Assembly: GCA_023512255.1 (NCBI GenBank)
Contig: JAILZY010000146.1
Location: 1 to 5,667 of the forward strand
Source: a bacterium
Lineage (GTDB): Bacteria > SZUA-182 > DTGQ01
Length of the DNA: 5,667 nt
Reading direction: 5' to 3'
The translations under genes were made by a program, and so were the position numbers. Positions 1-5,667 of the stretch are shown here, in pieces (the first letter of the stretch is position 1; the number at the start of each line of letters is the position of its first letter). The notes beneath the pieces were generated by a model. It saw only the letters and a list, made by a program, of their open reading frames with translations. It had not been told where the DNA came from and made no database searches.

Positions 1-6
1 TGATGA

Positions 7-36
7 GCTCATTAGTGAGCCCACATATAATTATAT
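7..36. repeat. Short palindromes near the left edge
   Basis: The hairpin GCTCA-TTAG-TGAGC (7..20) and the perfect palindrome ATATAATTATAT (25..36) lie in the gene-free 95 bases downstream of the ParA-like remnant. The first also overlaps the 10-bp palindrome ATGAGCTCAT (3..12). No U-run follows on the minus strand before the edge, so a terminator call is not justified. No gene is seen in 1..95. Confidence 0.25.
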
Positions 37-95
37 CACACATAAAAGACCTTTGTCAGAGGCTAGAATCCTTTGGGCAGATGTTCCTCATCTTT

Positions 96-173
96 TTATC
101 TTTTTCTCATACAAGGCCCGCCCCCTACCCGCTCGGCAATCTTTGCCGCCAGTTTATTAAAATCCTTCCAGTC
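96..173 (-). pseudogene. Out-of-frame C-terminal remnant of the ParA-like gene
   Basis: Read one base forward (+1) of the ATPase frame, this stretch encodes DWKDFNKLAAKIAERVGG followed by a short non-conserved tail and a TAA stop. From memory, ParA relatives with the same N-terminus end in a helix of the form (Y/W)xDFxxLAxxIAERxG, so this looks like the native C-terminus. It overlaps the last codons of the ATPase frame, which read AKRLEGF and stop. The simplest reading is an internal out-of-frame deletion that joined the middle of the gene to its 3' end. A single-base sequencing error on top of an in-frame deletion, or +1 frameshifting at the stop, are alternatives. The family assignment of the tail rests on recall and was not aligned. 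Confidence 0.55.
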
Positions 174-777
174 GCTTTGCCCACTCTTCTCGCCAGCGCT
201 GTAGGGTTGGGCCGCTGGTTTTAAGACCCCGAAGGGAAAAAAGGTCTGGGCAAAGAGGAATGACCACATAATCAGAGGCAATCAGTGCCGCCCGATTTAT
301 CGCTCCAAGATTGGGGCCAAGATCCATCAAGATGATCTCAGCCTGATGCTCTTTGGCCGCTTGGCAGATAATTCGCCAAAAAGCTGATATGATCCTAAAG
401 GCCCGCTCCTTGCGGTCTAGGCATAGAGGCCACTGAGAGTTTAGCTCATCTTCAAACCCAGACAGGGCGAGGTCTCCAACCAAAAGAGCCAGTGTATCTT
501 CAATCGGCTCAAGATGAGGCTTGCTGATATCGCCTACCCCTTTGAGCAGAGGCTGCGCGCATCCAAAGACAGTGTTCGGATGATTGTTTTCAGGCCAAAG
601 CTCCTCCAGTCGATCCTCATCGAGAAAGGCTGCGGTAAGATTAGCTTGAGGATCTAGGTCAGCGGCTACAACCCGCACCTTAAGATCAGCATACATCCAG
701 GCCAGATGATAAACCAGTGAGGTCTTGCCTACCCCTCCCTTATTGTTGAAAAAAGCAATTGTGGTAGCAGTACTCAT
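157..777 (-). CDS. ParA/MinD-family P-loop ATPase, C-terminally truncated
   Basis: This is a 206-residue cytoplasmic ATPase of the ParA/Soj/MinD (SIMIBI) class. The deviant Walker A motif NNKGGVGKTS lies at residues 11-20, with signature lysine K13 and phosphate-binding K18. The switch I/Walker A' motif DLDPQAN is at 40-46, and the Walker B-like strand ILMDLGPN is at 149-156 with D152. The stretch NRAALIASDYVVIPL near 161-175 is also typical. The nucleotide-binding core is therefore intact. Full-length members with this type of N-terminus are, from memory, about 250-330 residues, so this one is short. It ends at tandem TAA TAA stops, right where a conserved RWREEW helix (194-199) begins the C-terminal part. 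The ATG at 777 follows GAGG (786..789) by 8 nt and overlaps the stop of the preceding small ORF as ATGA. No parB gene or parS-like site is visible, so a role in DNA segregation is not supported. It is probably non-functional or altered. Confidence 0.85.
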   Translation of the reverse strand: MSTATTIAFFNNKGGVGKTSLVYHLAWMYADLKVRVVAADLDPQANLTAAFLDEDRLEELWPENNHPNTVFGCAQPLLKGVGDISKPHLEPIEDTLALLVGDLALSGFEDELNSQWPLCLDRKERAFRIISAFWRIICQAAKEHQAEIILMDLGPNLGAINRAALIASDYVVIPLCPDLFSLRGLKTSGPTLQRWREEWAKRLEGF

Positions 778-866
778 GGCCGCTTCCTCACCTTAGCCAG
801 AATGTGGGTTTCCTCTACTACTTCAAGATCATTCAATAGAGTTTCAAGTTCTTGATCGGTCAACAA
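774..866 (-). CDS. Small ORF of 30 codons, coupled to the ParA-like gene
   Basis: A 30-codon frame starts at TTG (866), or at the next codon, also TTG (863). It begins LTDQELETLLNDLE and ends AKVRKRP. A strong Shine-Dalgarno AAGGAGG (877..883) sits 10 nt before the first TTG, and an in-frame TAA just upstream rules out a longer frame. Its TGA overlaps the ParA-like ATG as ATGA, the usual sign of translational coupling. The second TTG overlaps the TGA of an upstream micro-ORF as TTGA. The acidic opening resembles, from memory, the first residues of some AlbA_2/Schlafen-like ATP-binding proteins. That is weak evidence, and nothing of the catalytic domain follows. It could be a leader peptide for the ATPase gene or the stub of a longer gene shortened by deletion. 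It has no transmembrane segment or cysteine motif. Confidence 0.4.
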   Translation of the reverse strand: MLTDQELETLLNDLEVVEETHILAKVRKRP

Positions 867-907
867 CTTATCTTATCCTCCTTGTAGTATCTCATGGTCT
901 GGAGCAT
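860..907 (-). other. 15-codon micro-ORF or gene-tail remnant after carB
   Basis: Immediately after the carB stop a frame reads MLQTMRYYKEDKISC. Its TGA overlaps the TTG start codon (863) of the next small ORF as TTGA, and the strong AAGGAGG of that ORF lies inside it. That layout is typical of the 3' end of one gene running into the next gene of a coupled set. There is no ribosome-binding site of its own apart from the end of carB. I read it as a possible leftover tail of a lost gene, not as a working peptide. It could equally be chance. Confidence 0.2.
877..883 (-). promoter_or_regulatory. Strong Shine-Dalgarno of the small ORF
   Basis: AAGGAGG is the best ribosome-binding site in the window. 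It stands 10 nt before the TTG at 866 and 13 nt before the TTG at 863. No ATG or GTG lies at a usable distance, so this site is the main argument that a TTG-started frame is translated here. Confidence 0.5.
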
Positions 908-908
908 C

Positions 909-3900
909 TTACTGCCCTTTCCTCTCCCCACAGTAGTAATTTTGCAGGCATTTGACTCCAAGACCCCGCTTTTTTAAGGCTTCGATCCCATTGACCATAG
1001 CTGCCGCCCCTGAGGTGGTGGTAATGATCGGGATGTCATAGGCCAGGGCTGCGGCCCGGATCGAGAGCTCATCCTCCCAGGGTTTGGCCCCGCTTGGAGT
1101 ATTGATGATGAGCTGAATTTCCCCATTTTTGATTAGATCCACAATATTAGGTCTTCCTTCGTGCACTTTGTAAACCTGCTCTACCTCTACATCATTTTTT
1201 CGCAAAGCCCGGGCCGTTCCATTGGTAGCCACAATGCCAAATCCCAGATCGACCAGCTTTTTGACAATGAACAGGATGGTCCGTTTATCTTTATTCTTGA
1301 CGCTGACAAAAACCTTGCCCCCGAAAGGCACTTTGCTTCCAGCAGCAATCTCGGCTTTGGCAAAGGCCACCCCGAAACTGGTATCAATTCCCATGACCTC
1401 GCCCGTAGATTTCATCTCTGGGCCAAGAAGCGTATCTACGCCCGGAAAGCGGTTAAAGGGAAAGACCGCCTCCTTGACTCCAACATAGTCTAGCTCCACC
1501 TCCCGGTCAAGCCCTAGCTCAGTTAGGCTTTTCCCCAGCATGACCTTAGTCGCCACCTTGGCCAGGGGCACATTAGTTACCTTGCTGACAAAGGGAACGG
1601 TCCGCGAAGCCCTTGGGTTGACCTCAAGGATATAGACCTGATCATTTTTAATGGCATACTGGATATTAATCAACCCTTTGATCTTTAGCTCAGAAGCCAG
1701 GGTTCGGGTGTTTTCCTTGATGACCTCGATGATCTCATCGGCCAGGGTATAGGGTGGCAGAACACAGGCGCTGTCACCTGAGTGAATACCTGCCTCCTCG
1801 ATATGCTCCATAATGCCGCCGATGTAGGTGTTCTGCCCGTCTGAGACCGCGTCCACATCTACCTCGATGGCATCTTCAAGATATTTATCGATCAGGATAG
1901 GATGGCCTGGGGAGACATCTTGGGCCAGCTCGATAAACTCGGCTAGACTTGCCTCATTATAGACAATCTTCATCGCCCGCCCCCCTAAAACATAGGATGG
2001 CCGGACCACTACCGGATAGCCGATCTTTCTGGCCACAGCTTGCGCTTCTTCCCGCGAGAAGGCCGTAGCATTATCGGGCTGAATCAGCCCCAGTTTATTC
2101 AGAATCTGTTTGAATTTCTCTCGATCCTCGGCCTGATCGATGCTGTCACAGCTGGTCCCCAGAATAGGCACCCCCTCTTTGGCCAGCTCAGCCGACAGAT
2201 TCAAGGGAGTTTGCCCGCCAAATTGCAGGATCACCCCATCAGGCTTTTCCTTGTCGATGATTGCCAGGACATCTTCGCAGGTCAGCGGCTCAAAGTAGAG
2301 CTTATCCGAGGTGTCATAGTCAGTGCTAACTGTTTCCGGGTTGCAGTTGACCATGATGCTCTCAATTCCCTCCTCCCGCAGGGCAAAGGAGGCATGGACG
2401 CAGCAGTAGTCAAACTCAATTCCCTGACCGATACGGTTTGGCCCCCCTCCTAAGATCATGACCTTTTTCCTCTGCGAGACGCGAATTTCATCCTCCTGCT
2501 CATAGGTAGAGTAGTAGTAAGGGGTGTAGGCCTCAAACTCAGCCGCACAGGTATCGACTAGCTTATACACCGGCTCAATTCCCAGAGCCTTTCGCCAGTG
2601 GCGAAAGGCCCGCTCTGAGGTTTTTAGTATATGAGCCAGTTGAACATCGGAAAAGCCATATTCCTTGGCTCGTCGTACCAAGGCAGAGCTGACCCCATCA
2701 GGCAGCGGTCGACCCTGATCCTGAAAGTGGCGAAGCTCCTGCTGCATGATTTCCCGGCTAAGGAATAATTCTCCTTCTAGGTCAACAATCTGCCTGATAT
2801 TAGCCAAAAACCAGGGGTCAATAGAGGTCAACTGGTAGATCTCTTCCATCGGGATACCGGCCAAAAAGGCATGACGAATATAAAATATGCGGGCAGGATT
2901 GGGGATACGAAGCTGCTGGCGGATATTGACCAGATCTTCACGGCTGTACCCTAAGGCTCTAATCTTCCAGTACTCCTCAAGGGAGGAGACAGAGGCGTCA
3001 AAATCTTGTCCGCACTCTTTCTTTCCATCCGCGCCAAGGCCAAAGCGGCCAATCTCCAGCGAGCGCAAGCCCTTTTGCAGGGCCTCCTTGAATGTCCGGC
3101 CAATGGCCATAACCTCACCTACCGATTTCATGGATACACCCAAGACCGCTTTGGTTTCAGGGAATTTTTCAAAGGTAAAGCGGGGAATCTTGACCACACA
3201 GTAGTCAATGGTAGGCTCGAAGCAAGCTGGGGTCTTGCGGGTGATATCATTTGGAATCTCATCGAGAGTATAGCCGATGGCTAACTTGGCGGCGATCTTG
3301 GCAATTGGAAATCCTGTAGCTTTGGAGGCTAAGGCAGAGCTTCGGGAAACTCGCGGATTCATCTCGATAATGACCATTCGGCCATCGCGGGGATTGATAG
3401 CAAACTGAACATTGGAGCCACCGGTCTCAACCCCGATCTTGCGGATAACTCTAATGGCCGCATCACGCATTCTCTGGTATTCTTTGTCGGTCAGGGTCTG
3501 GGCCGGGGCCACAGTGATGCTATCTCCAGTATGGACCCCCATAGGATCAAGATTTTCAATCGAGCAGACAATGACCACATTATCCTTACTGTCCCGCATG
3601 ACCTCAAGCTCATACTCTTTCCAGCCGATGACCGACTCTTCAATCAGAACCTCTCTGGTCATACTAAGATCAAGCCCTCGAGCTACCTGCTCCTCAAATT
3701 CCTGCCGGTTGTAAACGATCCCACCGCCAGTTCCTCCCAGGGTAAAGCTTGGCCTGATAATGACCGGAAAGGGCATATCCTGGATGATCTTTCTGGCCTC
3801 CTCCAGACTATGGGCCATTTTGCTTATTGGAAGGTCAAGCCCAATCTCGATCATGGCCTGCTTAAACTGCTCGCGCTCTTCAGCCCGCTTGATAGCCTCA

Positions 3901-4259
3901 TAATTGGCCCCGATCATCTGCACCTGATAGCGGTCAAAAATTCCCATCTCATAGGCTTTGACAGCCACATTCAGGGAGGTCTGCCCGCCAAGAGTAGGCA
4001 ACAGGGCATCCGGTCGCTCGATGGCAATTATTTTTTCCAAAACCTCAGGGGTAATCGGCTCGACATAGGTCCGATCGACAATCTCTGGATCAGTCATAAT
4101 GGTCGCTGGATTGCTGTTGAGTAAAACAACCTCATATCCCTCTTCTTTCAAAGCCTTGCAGGCCTGAGTGCCTGAGTAGTCAAACTCACAGGCCTGACCA
4201 ATGACGATCGGTCCTGAGCCAATGATCATTATTTTATGAATATCCGTCCTTTTTGGCAT
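909..4259 (-). CDS. carB: Carbamoyl-phosphate synthase, large (synthetase) subunit CarB
   Basis: CarB makes carbamoyl phosphate from bicarbonate, two ATP and ammonia channelled from CarA, feeding pyrimidine and arginine synthesis in the cytoplasm. Domains in order: carboxyphosphate ATP-grasp (about 1-400), oligomerization (about 400-590), carbamoyl-phosphate ATP-grasp (about 595-970), and MGS-like allosteric domain (about 980-1100). First-site residues E215, H243, Q285, E299, N301 and R303 keep E. coli numbering. The second-site set E799, H826, Q867, E879, N881 and R883 is offset by +38. Allosteric residues matching E. coli S948, K954, T974, T977, K993 and N1015 are present at S986, K992, T1012, T1015, K1031 and N1053. 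At 1116 residues it is longer than the usual ~1070, owing to insertions near 410-450 and 495-525. The ATG lies 28 nt after carA. AGGA (4271..4274) is a modest ribosome-binding site 11 nt upstream. Confidence 0.98.
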   Translation of the reverse strand: MPKRTDIHKIMIIGSGPIVIGQACEFDYSGTQACKALKEEGYEVVLLNSNPATIMTDPEIVDRTYVEPITPEVLEKIIAIERPDALLPTLGGQTSLNVAVKAYEMGIFDRYQVQMIGANYEAIKRAEEREQFKQAMIEIGLDLPISKMAHSLEEARKIIQDMPFPVIIRPSFTLGGTGGGIVYNRQEFEEQVARGLDLSMTREVLIEESVIGWKEYELEVMRDSKDNVVIVCSIENLDPMGVHTGDSITVAPAQTLTDKEYQRMRDAAIRVIRKIGVETGGSNVQFAINPRDGRMVIIEMNPRVSRSSALASKATGFPIAKIAAKLAIGYTLDEIPNDITRKTPACFEPTIDYCVVKIPRFTFEKFPETKAVLGVSMKSVGEVMAIGRTFKEALQKGLRSLEIGRFGLGADGKKECGQDFDASVSSLEEYWKIRALGYSREDLVNIRQQLRIPNPARIFYIRHAFLAGIPMEEIYQLTSIDPWFLANIRQIVDLEGELFLSREIMQQELRHFQDQGRPLPDGVSSALVRRAKEYGFSDVQLAHILKTSERAFRHWRKALGIEPVYKLVDTCAAEFEAYTPYYYSTYEQEDEIRVSQRKKVMILGGGPNRIGQGIEFDYCCVHASFALREEGIESIMVNCNPETVSTDYDTSDKLYFEPLTCEDVLAIIDKEKPDGVILQFGGQTPLNLSAELAKEGVPILGTSCDSIDQAEDREKFKQILNKLGLIQPDNATAFSREEAQAVARKIGYPVVVRPSYVLGGRAMKIVYNEASLAEFIELAQDVSPGHPILIDKYLEDAIEVDVDAVSDGQNTYIGGIMEHIEEAGIHSGDSACVLPPYTLADEIIEVIKENTRTLASELKIKGLINIQYAIKNDQVYILEVNPRASRTVPFVSKVTNVPLAKVATKVMLGKSLTELGLDREVELDYVGVKEAVFPFNRFPGVDTLLGPEMKSTGEVMGIDTSFGVAFAKAEIAAGSKVPFGGKVFVSVKNKDKRTILFIVKKLVDLGFGIVATNGTARALRKNDVEVEQVYKVHEGRPNIVDLIKNGEIQLIINTPSGAKPWEDELSIRAAALAYDIPIITTTSGAAAMVNGIEALKKRGLGVKCLQNYYCGERKGQ

Positions 4260-4270
4260 TGGTTATATTT

Positions 4271-4274
4271 TCCT
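4271..4274 (-). promoter_or_regulatory. carB ribosome-binding site in the carA-carB spacer
   Basis: The 28-nt spacer contains AGGA 11 nt before the carB ATG. On the minus strand it is flanked on both sides by copies of AAAATATA. There is no room for a separate promoter and no hairpin, which supports co-transcription of carA and carB. Confidence 0.5.
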
Positions 4275-4287
4275 ACTATATTTTAGT

Positions 4288-5478
4288 CTACTTGTTGCTG
4301 CTGTGCTGGGATTGAATCATCTGATAAAATCGTTGAAAGAGATAATGGGAATCATGCGGACCGGGAGATGCTTCTGGATGGTACTGCACGGAGAAGATAG
4401 GCCATCTGGTATGTTGCATTCCTTCAAGGGTTTGATCATTTAGATTAATATGAGTGATGGTAACATCCCGCGATGGCAAAGAGTCAATATCCACACAAAA
4501 ACCATGATTCTGAGAGGTAATCTCGACCCTGCCGGTGGTCAGATCCTTGACCGGATGGTTGCAGCCTCGATGCCCGAATTTGAGTTTGAAGGTTTTTCCT
4601 CCAAGAGCTAGCCCCAGGATCTGGTGCCCAAGACAAATACCAAACATCGGCACTCGGCCAACAAGCTTTCGCACTGTTTCGATAACGTATGAGACAGCAG
4701 CCGGATCGCCAGGCCCGTTGGAAAGAAACACTCCGTGGGGTGCGAGGGCAAGAATCTGCTCGGCTGAGGTGTGCGCCGGCACTACCTGAATATCAAAGCC
4801 CACCCGGTAAAGTTGACGGAGAATATTCCCTTTGATCCCGCAGTCTATAGCTACCACCCGATAGCGGGCTAGAGCAGGGTCCTGACAGTCACCCTGACCA
4901 TTTTCCTGCCGCGGGTAATCAGGAAGGTATTCATGCCAGTTGAGTTCGTGCTCACCCTTTGGCTCCACTTGATAGACAAATGATTCTTGGCAAGTTACCT
5001 CCTGCACCAGGTCCTGTCCAGCCATACCAGGCGCAGCCTGCACCTTAGCCAACAGTGCAGGGATGTCCTCTGTCTCCGTGGAGATAGCGGCTTTCATCGC
5101 CCCTTTTAGCCTGATACGCCGAGTAATGGCTCTGGTATCCACCCCTTCGATGCCAATAATGTGATGCTCCTTCAGATATGAGGAAAGGGAGCTCATTGAG
5201 CGCCAGTTACTGGGGATCGGGCTATTTTCCTTGACGATAAAACCGGATACCTGGGGTTTTCCCGATTCCTGATCATGGTCATTGATCCCATAGTTGCCAA
5301 TCAGAGGATAGGTCATAACTACGATCTGCCCCTTGTAAGAGGGATCAGTCAAGACCTCCTGGTAGCCAGCCATGCCCGTGTTGAAAACAATCTCACCTAC
5401 CTGCTCTCCTGGGTATCCGAATGATTTGCCATGATAAACCGTGCCATCCTCCAGCACGATGATTCCATTTTTAGCCAT
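4288..5478 (-). CDS. carA: Carbamoyl-phosphate synthase, small (glutaminase) subunit CarA
   Basis: CarA hydrolyses glutamine and delivers ammonia through the internal tunnel to CarB. The N-terminal CPSase small-chain domain (about 1-150) shows VFNTGMAGYQE (31-41), DPSYKGQ (45-51) and MTYPLIGNYG (55-64). The C-terminal class I glutamine amidotransferase domain starts near residue 206. It carries LSNGPGDP (252-259), the nucleophile elbow GICLGHQ with C282, FGHRGCNHPV (301-310), and the catalytic H367 and E369 in QYHPEASPGP. The triad is therefore complete. The length of 396 is slightly above the E. coli 382, and most of the extra residues sit in the inter-domain linker (about 171-204). The ATG at 5478 follows AGGGTG (5484..5489) by 5 nt and matches the expected N-terminus MAKNGIIVLEDG. 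It is the first gene of the operon, 28 nt upstream of carB. One minor oddity is DCGIKGN (212-218), where most relatives have DFGxKxN. Confidence 0.98.
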   Translation of the reverse strand: MAKNGIIVLEDGTVYHGKSFGYPGEQVGEIVFNTGMAGYQEVLTDPSYKGQIVVMTYPLIGNYGINDHDQESGKPQVSGFIVKENSPIPSNWRSMSSLSSYLKEHHIIGIEGVDTRAITRRIRLKGAMKAAISTETEDIPALLAKVQAAPGMAGQDLVQEVTCQESFVYQVEPKGEHELNWHEYLPDYPRQENGQGDCQDPALARYRVVAIDCGIKGNILRQLYRVGFDIQVVPAHTSAEQILALAPHGVFLSNGPGDPAAVSYVIETVRKLVGRVPMFGICLGHQILGLALGGKTFKLKFGHRGCNHPVKDLTTGRVEITSQNHGFCVDIDSLPSRDVTITHINLNDQTLEGMQHTRWPIFSVQYHPEASPGPHDSHYLFQRFYQMIQSQHSSNK

Positions 5479-5483
5479 GATTA

Positions 5484-5489
5484 CACCCT
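5484..5489 (-). promoter_or_regulatory. carA ribosome-binding site
   Basis: AGGGTG is placed 5 nt before the carA ATG. It matches the GGAGGTG consensus with one substitution and fixes the start at 5478. The only nearby upstream ATG is followed at once by TAG. Confidence 0.55.
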
Positions 5490-5509
5490 ACATTGCAAGT
5501 TAAAAGATG

Positions 5510-5533
5510 GGGAAATCTCCAAATAGATTACCC
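5510..5533 (-). promoter_or_regulatory. Imperfect hairpin in the carA leader
   Basis: On the minus strand GGGTAATC (5526..5533) can pair with GATTTCCC (5510..5517) across an 8-nt loop, with one internal mismatch. The sequence CATCTTTT follows, a weak U-rich run. With the proposed start of transcription near 5540, the hairpin would sit at the very 5' end of the mRNA. It could be an attenuator-like or stability element. There is no recognisable PyrR-binding sequence or leader peptide, so the function is unknown. Confidence 0.3.
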
Positions 5534-5553
5534 ATAAAATTATTAAATTTTAT
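5534..5553. promoter_or_regulatory. Perfect AT-rich dyad over the carA -10 box, operator candidate
   Basis: ATAAAATT and AATTTTAT form a perfect 8-bp inverted repeat separated by TAAT. It overlaps the proposed -10 box and the expected start point, where a repressor site would block transcription. carAB is under ArgR control in several bacteria. The size (about 18-20 bp) and AT content resemble an ARG box, but the TGAAT/ATTCA core is missing, so ArgR is only one possibility. AT-rich DNA yields such dyads by chance. Confidence 0.3.
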
Positions 5554-5576
5554 CATCTTAGGAATAGTGCCGTCAA
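5547..5576 (-). promoter_or_regulatory. sigma70-type promoter of the carAB operon
   Basis: On the minus strand TTGACG (5571..5576) and TAAAAT (5547..5552) each differ from consensus by one base and are separated by 18 nt. Transcription would start near 5540, giving a leader of about 60 nt before carA. It is the best-matching promoter I found upstream of the operon. Confidence 0.55.
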
Positions 5577-5584
5577 TAAATTAA

Positions 5585-5605
5585 GGGGAAAACCAGATGT
5601 TCCCC
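5585..5605. repeat. Inverted repeat GGGGAA/TTCCCC upstream of the carA promoter
   Basis: A 6-bp perfect stem with a 9-nt loop ends about 9 bp before the -35 box. Neither strand has a proper U-run after it (TTAATTTATT on minus, ATGTTGAAAA on plus), so it is a poor terminator. It may be a protein-binding site or the remains of a terminator from a neighbouring gene. Confidence 0.3.
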
Positions 5606-5629
5606 ATGTTGAAAAAATAATGTTGAAAA
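5606..5629. repeat. Tandem 10-bp direct repeat, period 14
   Basis: ATGTTGAAAA occurs at 5606..5615 and again at 5620..5629 on the plus strand (TTTTCAACAT on the minus strand). The two copies lie 30-60 bp upstream of the carA -35 box, abutting the GGGGAA/TTCCCC inverted repeat. The spacing is longer than one helical turn. No known binding motif is recognised. Confidence 0.35.
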
Positions 5630-5632
5630 TAT

Positions 5633-5666
5633 AAAGGGGAGGAGAGAAAATAAAGAGAGAAGAAAG
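5633..5666. other. Purine-rich tract at the right edge
   Basis: The plus strand holds 34 nt of A and G interrupted by one T (5651). It includes GGGGAGGAG, which looks like a Shine-Dalgarno, but no ATG, GTG or TTG follows within the window. It may be low-complexity spacer or the leader of a gene beyond the edge. Confidence 0.3.
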
Positions 5667-5667
5667 T

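Noticed and set aside
3-224. A 73-codon open frame on the plus strand at the left edge
   Set aside because: It lies antisense to the ParA-like remnant and flank, with low-complexity content and no domain. It is best explained as chance.
157-777. Plasmid or chromosome partition locus (parAB)
   Set aside because: Only a truncated ATPase is present. No ParB gene, helix-turn-helix protein or repeated centromere-like sites are visible.
820-863. A separate promoter (TTGACC with a downstream TATTGA) for the ParA-like gene
   Set aside because: The -10 match is poor and the spacing is 19 nt. Co-transcription from the car operon needs no extra promoter.
870-911. Rho-independent terminator directly after carB
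   Set aside because: I found no GC-rich hairpin or T-run on the minus strand between the carB stop and the small ORF.
3531-4124. A 197-codon open frame on the plus strand inside carB
   Set aside because: It is antisense to the highly conserved first ATP-grasp domain of CarB, has no ribosome-binding site of note and shows no recognisable motif. It is a shadow of codon bias.
5609-5635. Plus-strand promoter-like TTGAAA and TATAAA pair for a divergent gene
   Set aside because: The spacing is only 15 nt, the region is AT-rich enough to give such matches by chance, and no start codon follows before the window edge.
1-5667. CRISPR array, tRNA, rRNA, insertion sequence or novel defence system
   Set aside because: No regularly spaced repeats, cloverleaf, transposase frame or paired terminal repeats were seen. 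Nearly all of the window is accounted for by carA, carB and the ParA-like remnant.

Overview
The window is ordinary bacterial chromosome dominated by the pyrimidine/arginine operon carA-carB, read on the minus strand (right to left). carA (4288..5478) encodes the glutaminase subunit and carB (909..4259) the synthetase subunit of glutamine-dependent carbamoyl-phosphate synthase. Both look complete and catalytically intact. CarB is about 40 residues longer than the E. coli enzyme, and the extra length falls in the central oligomerization domain. The organism is a bacterium of moderate GC content with Shine-Dalgarno-led genes. No motif here fixes a phylum. A Desulfobacterota-like or candidate-phylum Gram-negative is a guess from the general style of the proteins.

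Right flank (5479..5667): the carA control region. It holds a sigma70-type promoter, a perfect AT-rich dyad overlapping the -10 box, and an imperfect hairpin in the untranslated leader. Upstream lie a GGGGAA/TTCCCC hairpin, a 10-bp direct repeat with 14-bp period, and a purine-rich tract running to the window edge. No gene is seen there.

Left flank (1..907): directly behind carB and on the same strand come a possible 15-codon remnant, a 30-codon small ORF with a strong Shine-Dalgarno, and a ParA/MinD-type ATPase gene (157..777). These are linked by TTGA and ATGA stop/start overlaps, as in a translationally coupled gene set. The ParA gene is broken: its frame ends at tandem stops after residue 206. 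The sequence then continues in the +1 frame with what looks like the native C-terminal tail of the same family, so an internal segment of roughly 100 codons seems to have been lost. I read this flank as a decaying accessory module stuck behind the car operon. The last 95 bases hold only short palindromes.

I do not see a new biological system here. The observations most worth checking are the ParA deletion/frameshift junction, the coupled micro-ORFs behind carB, the CarB insertions, and the carA control region.
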